A DNA stretch of 64,000 nt from Burhinus oedicnemus (taxonomy: Eukaryota > Chordata > Aves > Charadriiformes > Burhinidae): the NCBI GenBank assembly GCA_008921705.1, contig VFFE01009152.1, forward strand, positions 429,866-493,865, written 5' to 3'. Under the pieces are notes generated by a model that searched no databases, was not told the origin of the DNA, and worked only from the letters and a program-made list of their open reading frames with translations. Below are positions 39,201-51,200 of the stretch, in pieces. Each line of letters opens with the position of its first letter. Within the stretch, counting starts at the first letter, position 1. A program made the position numbers and the translations under genes.

Positions 39201-42200
39201 GGGGCTAGAACTGCTAGCCCAACAGAGGCAAGACTGAGCTCCAGGCTTCCAGGCCAACCAGTAGTGAGGCTGGGAGAGTGTTACTTGAGGTATGTGCTCA
39301 TGCACACACACACCCCTATGTTTTGTGTATATACACACACATAAGAAATACATATGTACAAGGTACTCAAATGAACACAAACAGGACCAGCAGCTTGACA
39401 GTTCAAGTTTAAGGTCTGCTAGTGGGAATGTATTTATAGACACATATGTAAAGTGTGGATCCATCCAACAGCTGAGCTCAAACATGATCTGCCTGATGGC
39501 TGGCCACTGGATCCCAGTCACCCTCATTGCTGGCACCTGGACATATAAACCAAATAGACAGTTACATGAATTCACATGTCATTCACTTCTGTTTTCAAAG
39601 TTCCCTCATTACTTGTTTTTCCACCATTTAGTGCTAACGTATTTGTGCGAGAAGAGGCTGTTAAACTGAAAAGAGATCAGGGCATTCAGTAAGCCAGCTG
39701 ACTAATTTCTTTATCAAGTTTAGTTAGATGACAAGTTTAGGTCATAATGTCGCTATTCTTCCAGCCATCTAGTTAGCACGTCTGGGTGTTAGAAACCTTT
39801 ATTATGGTCCAGTTTTTAGGATGCCCTTTGAAACGATGAGAAATTACTGGTTTAAGTCAGATTCTTAGTACATTGATCCTGATACTGTTTTCTGAAAATA
39901 TTTTGCCAAATTTTTTTCTGTCCTTAAGAATTCTTAGACAAATCTGTCTGTACAAGTTGCTACAATGCAGTAGCAAATACATCAGTTCATATGACTGACT
40001 TTGTATCCAAGTGACTTTCCTGCCCAGAAATGGCTGCTGGTTTGTTGTTTGTTTTGGTTTGTTTTTTTTTTTTTATAAAGGCTGAATGCTCTGATACAGG
40101 GAAATGGAGGTGAAGAAGCAGTAGAACACGTTCATTTGTTTTAAGAGAAGCAAAGGGCATCTTACTGTTTACAGGAGTGCCTTGTAATTTTTGTTTCTAT
40201 AAGTACACGCTGACCTCAACTTGATTATGTGTATCGTGTCATGGATGGTAAGGATACAAAAAGTGACCTAATAAACAACTGGTGGTACAGAACAAAAATA
40301 AGTCTTGGTCAATAACTCATGGAGTTTGATGTGCTTATATTGATAAACTAATTAAACAAATCTGTCTGTGTTCCGCAAGCCTAATGTGCCCCTGTTATGA
40401 TTAGTTTTATAGAAAGGAGCATTTCAACATTGAATGAAGGTAAATGGTAAAAGAATAGTGTAGTCACGAAGCTCTAAGTGCTTCCATTTCTAGTCACAGA
40501 GTGGTTTCAAGGAAAGGAGGCTTTCTTTGCACACCTGCAGTCATTCAGTGCATAGGCCTCTTGTGGTCAATGTTGATTGCTGCTTGTCTATAGCTGAACA
40601 ACAAATAATTTAGTATGGTGTAACCTTCTGTGATTTAATATTATGCTTTTTTGCCAGAATTGGCACAAAGATACATCTTCTGATAGTGACAGTAATTATA
40701 GCACAGCTGTAGTTGTGGTTCTTTCAGAATTTTCCATTATAAACCCCAATAGTCGGTTTACAACTCAAATGTAAAAAATGTTTTCACTGTTTCCTGGGCA
40801 TGTGGTGGCTGTGAGGGGGTAAAGCGAACTAAATTGAATACCCTCCTCCCCCAAAATCATACTGAGGTTTTCTTAATCTTTGAACATTGCATCCTCTGTA
40901 GTATGTTTATATTGGCTACATGTTTTGAGTGCTTGTAGTCAGGCAAAGGTGGATCTAATACCGCTTGCTTTTGTCCAAGACATAGTCAGAAGTGCTCTTT
41001 TAATCAGATGTAAATAGTATAAGTTATCACACTTTAGCTGGAAGGTATATTCTCTTCCAAATGTGTTAAAGTATTTGATTTTAAATTGGAGAGACATGGA
41101 TTTGATGGATGAACTGCTCAGTGGATAAGGAATTGGCTGTATGGATGCATTAAAAGAGTTGTGGTCAACAAATCGATGTCCAAGTGGAGACCGGTGACGA
41201 GTGGTGTTCCCATGGGGTTGGTATTGGGGCTGGTGCTGTTTAACATCTTTGTCGGTGACATGGACAGTAGGATTGAGTGCACACTCAGGAAGTTTGCTGA
41301 TGACACAAAGCTGTGTGCTGCAGTCAACATGCTGGAGGGAAGTGACGCTATCCAGAGTGACCTGGACATGCTTGAGAGGTGGGCCCATGCGAACCTCATG
41401 AAGTTCAACAGGGCCAAGTGCAAGGTCCTGCACATGAGTCAGGGCAATCCCAAGCACAAATACAGGCTGGACGGAGAATGGATTGAGAGCAGCCCTGAGG
41501 AGAAGGACTTGTGGGTGTTGGTTCCTGAGAATCTCAGTGTGAGCCGACAATGTGAGCTTGCAACTGAGACAGCCAACTGTATCCTGCGCCGCATCAAAAG
41601 AAGCGTGGCCAGTAGGTCGAGGGAGGTGATTCTGCCCACGTGGAGTACTGTGTCCAGCTGTGGAGCTACCAGTACAAGACAAACACGGACCTGTTGGAAC
41701 AGGTCCAGAGGAGGGCCACCAAGATGATCAGAGGGCTGGACCACCTGTCCTATGAAGACAGGCCGAGAAAGTTGGGGTGGTTCAGTCTGGAGAAGAGAAG
41801 GCTCTGGGGAGACCTTATAGCAGCCTTCCAGTACTTAAAGGGGGCCTACAGGAAGATGGAGAGGGACTCTTTATCAGGGAGTGTAACAATAGGACAAGGG
41901 GTAATGGTTTTAAACGGAAAGAGGGTAGATTTAGATTAGATACTAGGAAGAAGTTCTTTACTGCGAGAGTGGTTAGACACTGGAACAGGTTATTCAGAGA
42001 AGCTGTGGATGCCCTGTTGCTGGAGGTGTTCAAGGCCAGGTTGGATGGGGCTTTGAGTAACTGGTCTAGTGGGAGTTGTCCCTGCCCATGGCAGAGGGGT
42101 TGGAACTAGATGATGTTTAAGGTCCTTTCCAAACCAAACCATTCTATGATTCTATGATTTTGAGTTTCAGGGTAAAGTAAAATGGGCTTGTTGAAATCCT

Positions 42201-45200
42201 TGGCTATTGCAGTTTAACCTATTTTCTGTAAGAAAAAACTATGAAGAGTGCTCAGGTGGTCAGTTGCCACATGTCAACTTCTTAGATTATTCAAGTCTTT
42301 ATTTACTAGTTGATAATATAAAGCAGTACTTTGTGTTATTAGCCTTCATCTGACTGTATTGTTAATAAGGTAATATTGCGGCACATCAGGGAGTTTCTGT
42401 TAAAAGAAACATAGTAAGTCATGAGATGTTTGAGAAACATGTGGGTACTCCACTGATAGATTAACTCTTCCTTCAAAGAAGAAAACATTGATGAAATTTT
42501 GCGATGTGGAGCTTATTTTTTATAGAATTCTAAATCTTTCTGATAATTATGTTCATTGTGTTTTTCTTTTCAGATAAAAAAACTTGTATATGTTTATCTG
42601 ATGCGTTATGCAGAGGAGCAGCAAGATCTAGCGTTATTGTCCATCAGTACTTTCCAGCGTGCTTTGAAAGTGAGTGACTACTAAACAACATTTCATAGAG
42701 AATTCAGAGCTGATATCACGAGTATAAAAATACCTGTATAAGTGTAGTCTGGTAAGCTAAAGCATGGACATGTCTGCATCTGATAAAGTAGTTTCAAGTT
42801 ACGTCATTGACAAAATTTTTTGTGCTATCTCAAACCTCGTCAAGCAGCTAAGCCTGCATAAAGTAAAATTACTTACTAAAGAAAAGCAGCAGATTGGTGC
42901 TCTCAAATTCACATGCCCAGCCTGTAGTTTCTGAAATGCCGTTTCTCTTTCCAAGGTGGCTTATGTATGTCAAAAGAAGACCCTGTTATTACCCTGAAGC
43001 ACCTGTGTTCCTTTTAGTTTGTGTAAAAGATTTTTGTGTACAACGGAGAATTGGAACATAAGATAGTAGTAGCTAAATTAAAATATTCAATGTGTTGCAT
43101 ATATGACTTTTTTATTAAAAGCATTGAAGAATAAGTATTTTTTATTGTTCCATTTCAAATTCAGGTCACAGTGGGGAATGGAATTAGGGAACAAAGATTA
43201 GGATTGCCTTTGAAGTGTGACTGTGGAGAAAAGAAAGGTCTCTGTCCTTAAATTTGGCCAGTTTTTATAAGAAGAGAAGGTTGCGTTTTTTTCTTGAACT
43301 CTTCTTGTAAGGCTGATGTAGGTTCATCATTAATTTCTGTCGTGTCACTGATTCAGACCTTGCATCTTGTTGGAAAATGTTGCAATCAGAGCAGCAGGTG
43401 TGCAACTGTAGGACCAGCCCACAACTGACTAGAGAGCTTTCTACCTTTTTCCTCCCAGCTTTTATCTCAATGTCATGTGTACTACCTCTACTATCTCTGA
43501 CTGCCATGAAGAGCTAAAATTCAAATGTTGTTGTATCCTATGTTTTTACTGAGATATGCATACAGTGAACACTTCTCATGGTATAACTTTTTAAAAAGCT
43601 GTGGATAGTGGAGACAAAAGGAGAGGGGATAATTCAAGTGTTGTGACTGTAAGTAACTCAAAAAGAAGTGGTTGTCTGGCAAGGAGGTAGACTCCAAGCT
43701 AGCTGAGATTTTCAGAAACTAACTAAATTACTAAGCCTGCTACGGAAGATAAGCAAACGTAATTAATTCCGTTCATTTTTTGTAATGTTTTGTTTCTGGT
43801 TTTGTAATGAAGATTATAACTTGGCTTTACGTGTGGAGATTTTTTTCTCCCTAGTTAGGAAGAACTTTTTTGGGGATATTTTAAACTTGTATGGTTGGAG
43901 ATGAGCTTTCCAAACTCTGATAAGTTGTTTTTCTAAAAACTGCCAAATTAAGTGCTTTCACCATCCAGATACTTAATACTTAGAGGCTGCGAAGATGTAG
44001 GAATTTTGAGAGCTTAGGTGAACTGATCGTTAAGTAATACCAGTCTGAAAACCTACATTGCTACTCTCAGTCCTTGGCAGAAATGTTCTTTGGGAAGTGC
44101 CCTTCTGGCTGACAGTACACTGAATTAATGTTGCTGCAATTTCAGTTTGCTAGATTTTAGAGGATTTAGGACTTGATTAAGCAATGTTTCTCCCATATGT
44201 CCCAAGGCCATGATTAATGGACAAGGTTTGCATAACACTACTTCCAAATACAGATGTTTTATGCTCTTGTTGGATCTCTAAGCTATTTATATATAGCTTA
44301 ATATTCTGACATGTTCTTAAGAAAATTCATTTTGTTACTGGCTTCAGTTTATATCTTGTTGTAAAGCATCAAATGGATGTGTTGTCTAGAACTCGAGTGG
44401 GAGTGTTGCAACCAAGAACCATATTTTCATTTGAGAGTTTTTATTTAAGCAATAAAACTGAGCTAGGTTTGTCTTTCAGAATATCTGAATTCCACTTGAA
44501 TTGCAGAAAATGTTTCAGACAAATAAAATATTAGTCTTTTTTATCTATCATTCCCATATTTTGCTTGGGAATGTGAATTATGTTAATGTCTTCCTTTGCC
44601 AGATTTCCAGATTTTCATAGCGTTTCAATATTTTCTGTCTTACTTTCTTTTACTTTTTTTGGTTGTTGAATGTTTGTGTTTTTTTGAAGTTTGGCACGTT
44701 TTCTTATTAGTGTGGCCTTAGGTTGCAAGCCTGACTGATAGTCAGATTTATGTGTTTAAATGTGTGGTAACTAACTAGTGTAAACACTGCAGAGAATTTA
44801 ATGATGTGTTGCTGCACTATCTTATTTTATTTCTCCCCTTCTTTCGCATTCTTTAGGATCCTAATCAGTTAATCCGCGCAAGTGCTTTAAGAGTTTTATC
44901 CAGTATCCGCGTCCCAATTATTGTTCCTATTATGATGCTTGCCATTAAGGAAGCCTCTTCTGATTTATCTCCTTATGTGAGGAAGAACGCAGCCCATGCA
45001 ATCCAAAAACTGTACAGGTAAGTGATTCTGACGAATACTGAAAAGTGATTTTAAGATAGTTGGGGGCTATGTTTATTAAGACTACTGAGGGGGTTGGCAT
45101 GTCTCCAATATATCAGATCCGTTTCTTAAAAAGTGTAAAGCATGTGTAGACATTCCATCACTCCAACTGATCTGGCTGTAATTCAGGCAAATCTCTTGCT

Positions 45201-48200
45201 TGCTAGAATAATGGGATAACTATAAGGAGATACAAAAAGAAACTGATACGCTATCTTTGGTTTTTAGTATACCAGTTGTTGTCATCTGTGTAGCAATTAC
45301 TTTAGATATTCTCAGAATCATCTGTGTTTTTTCTGTGTTTAGCATTTCTATCTTTCATCCTGAAGGCATTTGCTGTAGTTTGCAGTGCAGGTGACAAATG
45401 AATACTAACTCATAGAAATTTTATCTATGCAAACACATCTTCCTCTTCCCCCTTCAGAAATTCTTGTTGCAGAAGAGCTCTTATGAAGAGGTAGGTGCCA
45501 GTTTACACAGGTGGAGGCAACAGAACCTGTACCTTTCCAAAACAAAGGCAGACATTTACTCTACTACTCAAATCCCTTTTATTTTGGATATGCCAAAAAG
45601 AGGAGGGTGTTAGATGTTAGGGGTTCCGAATCAGGTAGCCTGAGGCTGCTGCAGTTCCATGTTTCCTCAGACCAACCGGTAGGAAGGCTGAGCTTGTATG
45701 CCTAATGGGCACATACACACACGTATGCAGCACATATGCATGCAGCCAGCTGTTCAGATCAGCACAGGCAGAAAACAGCACTCATGCAGACAAAACCAGC
45801 ACCAACAGCCTTATCCTGTTGCATGCTCTGGCTGATCAGAATGCAGGCCCATTAGTGGACCTATATATGTACAATATGGATCCCTCAGTAATGATCCTCG
45901 ATGCTCAGTCTTTCCAGTAACTGGATCCTCAGTCACAGTCACTGGCACATACAAGTGCATAATGCTTGCAGCCCCACTGCACTTGCTGTTATAGACACAT
46001 ACGTGCACCCACCGTTTTGCTCAAACACAGTGAATCCCACAGTAGCTGGGTTTAGACACTCAGACTATGCAGTAGCTGGCCTTTGTATCCCCTCGTCTCC
46101 AGATGTCTCTCACTGGGTGGAGAGGAAGAGGAGAGAAACAGACTGAGACACACAAATGGTTGTCTCAGTCAGCAGTCTTAGTTACAGTCTCTCCAATAGT
46201 TGGCCTGGGTGCTCTGATCCCTCTGGGAACCAAAATCTCCAGTTGTGTCTCTCGGAGACAGACACACATGTCCATCCCAGACCTACGGCTTCACTTCAAT
46301 ACCTGACTTCCCAAGCCACCTAGTCTGGCTTGTTACTCTCTAGCAATCACACACTAACATACATATTTGCTCTGGTTGCTCCATAGCCTGACTCCAGTTG
46401 CTGGAGCTTAGACTTCCATACCACACATGCACACAGAATAGAGACTGCTTCACCCAGGAAAATAGTTAGAAATGGAGTTTAATGAGAAGACAGAACAGGC
46501 TGTGGTCATCAGGTGCAGAGCACGGCCAGACAAGCATGCTGAGCAGCAAAGTATTTACATACAACTGGCTCCTTTTATGCACCTATCCCTTTGTTTTCCT
46601 TTCCTATGCTTGTTCCTCCTGAAATCATCTAGATCCCTCCCTTTCCTTGTCTTTCATTTCTCCCATAAACATCCCATAGTAAGTCTTGTGCAATCCCAAA
46701 ATGCTCTTTCTGGCATCGCGTAGTAAGTCTCATAGCCCTGTAGCTAGTAACACCCCTAAATCCGAAAGGTGCTCTGGAGAGCTTCTGTCAGTCATGACAG
46801 GTTCATTTCAGGAATATAAGGCTGATGACTTTTCTGTGGCAGCTCTCTGAAGAACCTGAGCAAGAGCTCTTACCTTCTGGTGATTTTTTTTTTTTTCTTT
46901 CTTTTCTTTTTTTTTTTTTAATTTGCTGAGTGCTCTCATATGATGGCCCTGGGAGTAGCTGGGTCAGGATGTTATTGGAGTTTCCCCCACGTCTGTACTC
47001 CTCTGTGTGCAGACAAGCCTTATATCACATAACGTAACAAGAGGGAATGGATTTTAAGTCCTTTCCTGCTATTTGAGAAGTTTGGTTTTTGTTAGCAGCT
47101 GGTTCCAGTGCACAAAAGACTTTTTGGCCTGAATTATTCTCCATACACAGAATGTCCTTTGATTTCATGATAGTATCAGAATTATTTGGAGGAGTTTGGC
47201 AGTAATGGTCTGTTAGTGCCAGCAAGGCACAGCAGTATCTGGACAGTGGGCTATTCCATGGAATTTTAACATAAATCGATGCTTCCATTTCTTCTCTTCA
47301 TGACAAAGTTTATTTTACTAGTCCAGGTTAAAGAGCTGATTGGTGCAAAACTGGAAGACACTGAAATCTAGCTTGATTACTAAAAGACCTTTTATCCATC
47401 TTTCATTCAATCTCCAGATATGATTGCATCTTCAAATATAATTTATATTGTTTCTTATCTCTGGTTCATATGGTATCAGATGCTTGTATGATGTCAGTGG
47501 GAAGATTTTGAAATTATCCTTGCAAATACCATGAAAAGATATGTTTTATGGTAAAAAATAAGGCACAGCCTGAAAAATACAGCAACACAGTCTGCAGAAA
47601 TCGGTCTCACTCCCTTCTAGTTTCCATGGATTCCTGACTGGTAGTAAAACGGACATGTAGCTCAAATAGCAAAGGAAAACTAATGAAACTAATGTTCTAT
47701 AAAGGCTTCCTCAATGTTTTAGAGGGTCTGTACATCCTTCGCAAGTTTTCACTTCATGCGAACATTCTAGGCATCATAATGCAAGTTTTCAAACCGCTTA
47801 GCTGCAAATTCTACCAGCCCTGGACTAGAATAAGCTTCATGGTTACTTGTGAGTGGAGTTGTAACTAACATTTGTGTCCTTGGTAGCAGGATTTGAGAAC
47901 TGCTTATAGAAAGCATGTGAACTTTTATTGTCACATTTTCAAAATGTACTTGTACAAGTGCCATGTCTGATAGCACTGGTTTATTGCAGGACCCAAGGGG
48001 AGAGAGTATAGAGAGAGTATAGTTTTCTGGATCACTTGAAGAAGCAGCAGTACTGGCAACTGGTGAAGAGGCTGTCAAATTAACCTGTCCACAGGCAGGC
48101 CCAGTTGGCTTGCTTGCAAACAAGAGTCTTTAACAGGCAGTCTCAGCAGATGTTTCAACAGGGATCACGACTGGTAGCTCCACAGTTCAACAACACAGAT

Positions 48201-51200
48201 CATATACTGGTGGCAAGGCTGTCTTTTGGCCTGTTTGTAATGAGCAAGTAATTTCAGAAGGCTTGCTCTGAAGTTGGTCAAAATCAGAATTCTGGAGGGG
48301 ATGGATTTTTGATGTGAAGATCAGTCAACAGTTTATATGCTCTCCTACATTTAATTACTCCTCCTTCTGTGACCATTTGAGTAAGAAGTAACAGTTTATT
48401 CTAATAGTGCCTGTATGCTCAATTTGCTTTTTGGTTTCCATGACTTCTCTACTTGTTTGGTAGTCCTGTGGTTCAGTGAGTGCTCCAGTCAGACTTCTGG
48501 ATGGAGGTTCGATACTCCAATCTTCCTTGCATTTAGTGTCATGGTGTTTGGATGGATGTCTGACCTAGAAGAGCTTGTTCATTAGTGGTTCAATCAATCC
48601 TAGCAGCAGGAAGCTTACATATCAAACAGAAAAGATTTCAGGCATAGTGTGAACAGCAACATTTGTGCCCAATGCAATCAACATTGCCAGGTACATTGGA
48701 GTAATTTTATCATTGAAAATGTCAGACCTCTTGCTTATTTTCACTTAGAGTGCATTTCAAAGCTATTAGTATCTTCTGTCTATCAGTAGAAAATTCTACT
48801 GTGTACTTGCACCTACTTGCAGTGAGATTTGGAAAAGGACTTTTTAAAAGCCCCATCACTAGTATTAATAGATTCCATACTATTACTGGTAGATACCATA
48901 ATGGGAGCAGATCACTCTGAGCTCTTTAGCCTGTTCTTTAATTTTCTCTCTAAGAATGCTGCCTTCCTTATCTAAAAATACCAGGAAAGAGGAGGGGGAG
49001 GAATGTGAATTCAGTTATCAGAGCCCTTACTGAAAATTTTTTTGATCGCATAACAAAACTGGTGTTTTTCAAAGTTTCTTAGTATAAGTACTCCTTTCTT
49101 TCTTGAAATTTTATACCAATTTTGAAAATTCAAAATAAGGCCTGTTAGAAAGACTTTGGGCTATTCCTCGAAGGTTTTGGTACTTGACAGAAGATCCAGT
49201 AAACCTTTTTTAACAAAAATAGAAGTCAGAACAAAAGGTGATCATAAAAGTACTTATGGAACAATGTACTGTTGCTTTGCTTATGCTGATGGTGGCTTCT
49301 AACAAAGCTTTATTATCCATTTAGCATGTTCTAGTATTGCTAGGTATTGGAGCCTTACCGAAGTAGTATGCAGCTAGATACTCACTGTGTGAATCTGTAG
49401 CTGGAAAGGACGTACTGTGCATTAGGGCAGTTCGCCATTCAGCATTAAAACTGAAGCGTACAATAATGACAAAATACTTCCTTACTTATCTGTAGTTGTA
49501 TCCATGTTGAAATGACTTTTCAAAGGCATAGAACTACACATCTGTATGGCTCTTTGTACCTGCTTTCTCTTTGTATTTTCTTCTGCCTTGGCTTTGAATT
49601 CTTCCATGCTGTATAGATCCATGATGAAGAGGCAGCTGGAATGAAAAGTTGGTCCTTACCTACCTAAGAAGCAAGCTTGACAATAATAAATGTTTCTGGC
49701 AGTTTTTTCTATGCTCTTTGTATATGAAAAGAACAGTACAAAGATTGTTGTTTGCAACTTTTGCTTTTCCTCTGTTTTTACTATTTATATAGGACTTTAA
49801 GCAGTCTATTTTTCAACATATTGCACACAAACTTTGTATGGGTGCACTTGAAGACAATGTCAAAATTTTTGAGTTCCAATACTTCCGAGTAAAATTAGTG
49901 AAGTTAACAAAGTGTCTTACTGGAAGTGTTATATTTATAATCAGATAATAAAAGTGTGATTCTGCTTTGTCCTGATGTTCATTCACTGCTGAATTCGTTC
50001 ATGCTCAAATTCCCTTCTGCAAAAGCAGCAAGACCCTTGTGACTTAACATCTTAAGCTCAGTCAAGTTCCCCCTAATGGGTTGGCCTGTCTTAATGTTTC
50101 TTAAATCCTAAAATTTTTATGAGTTTAAATATTAAGATACTTACAGAACACACATAAGTGGTGACATAAACTTAATCTTCAAAATTTAATTTTATACTCC
50201 TTCAATTCACTTCTATATTCCATGATTAACTTTATTTTCAGTCAAGTTCTTTTACAATCATTTCTTTGGAATACTTGATTTTTCTGGAAGTGGTTTCTTC
50301 AATGCTCTTGGTTCCTAGCTTGTGTCTAAAGGTCAACAAACCTAACGTCTTTTAATTTTGGATATGTCTGACCAAATGAGTAAAAAGAGTTTTTATTTTT
50401 CCTTCTAGTCTTGATCCAGAGCAAAAGGAAATGTTAATTGAAGTGATAGAAAAGCTTTTGAGGGACAGAAGTACGGTAAGAAACAGTACGCTACTCCATA
50501 TGCATATATTTTTTAAAGCGTTTCCTCCTGAGGCTGTCATTCAGCAGTACCCAATACACCTTCCTAACCCTTACTGATGTGGTTTTAGATGTTTTCATAT
50601 AGAAATATCATCATGTATTTATGCGCTATACTATGACTTTAATAAGGCTGGTAATTCTACTTGCATCATGGGTATTCTTCTTCATGGGATTTGTTAGCAT
50701 GTTTTTATCTATGCTTCTTTAAACTTAATTTTGAAAATGAAAGTTACATAATTATATGAATTGGTATACAAATGTCTATGTATAAACACTTTTTCATTGG
50801 GAAATCAACTAGGTCATTTCAATTTGTTTGTGATACTGTAAGAATAAATTACTTCTGTATGATGCACAGTATGCCTGTTGAAGTCAGTCTGCCTTGTAGT
50901 GTGTACAACTATTAAACAATGATGCTTGCTGTGCACTTTTTTATTCTTGCAAATATCCCCACTTCTAATCTGTTAAGTAAAACAGGTGTCCTGGGACAAT
51001 TTCTGTAAATTTAATACTCCTGTTAGATTTTGCCTGCCCTATATTGGTACAGGTTTTCTGTATGAACTCCTGGCTGTCTCACAATGGTCACAAACTTTAT
51101 TTTACTTCCTGCACCCTACAAATAAGTTTCCCAAGTCTAAGCCAGAAAGGTAATTGAGCAAGGAGTGAAAGATAGACCTCAAACAGAAAAGAGAGTTGTA

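Larger units (their letters stand above)
33813..42573 (+). other. AP3B1: Intron region between AP3B1 exon 2 and the IKKLVY exon
   Basis: 8.8 kb in which a further 75-nt exon (encoding the MIAKGKNASELFPAVVKNV block of mammalian AP3B1) is expected. By eye I checked ATGAT starts, Lys-Asn-Ala and Val-Val-Lys-Asn type codon strings on the plus strand, and the reverse complement of the exon's end, and found no match. The region does hold a decayed LTR fragment (39200-39560) and a CR1 (41093-42160). It contains no N gap. Confidence 0.75.

Noticed and set aside
40658..40774. Possible alternative terminal exon after AP3B1 exon 2, starting [15 protein letters not shown] and ending in a stop after 38 codons
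   Set aside because: It has a good TTTTTTGCCAG acceptor and phase 0, but no AATAAA signal follows closely, no donor is visible, and an open run of this length is expected often by chance.
40939..41682. 247-codon minus-strand open frame
   Set aside because: It is antisense to the plus-strand CR1 ORF2 remnant and so is only a shadow of it.
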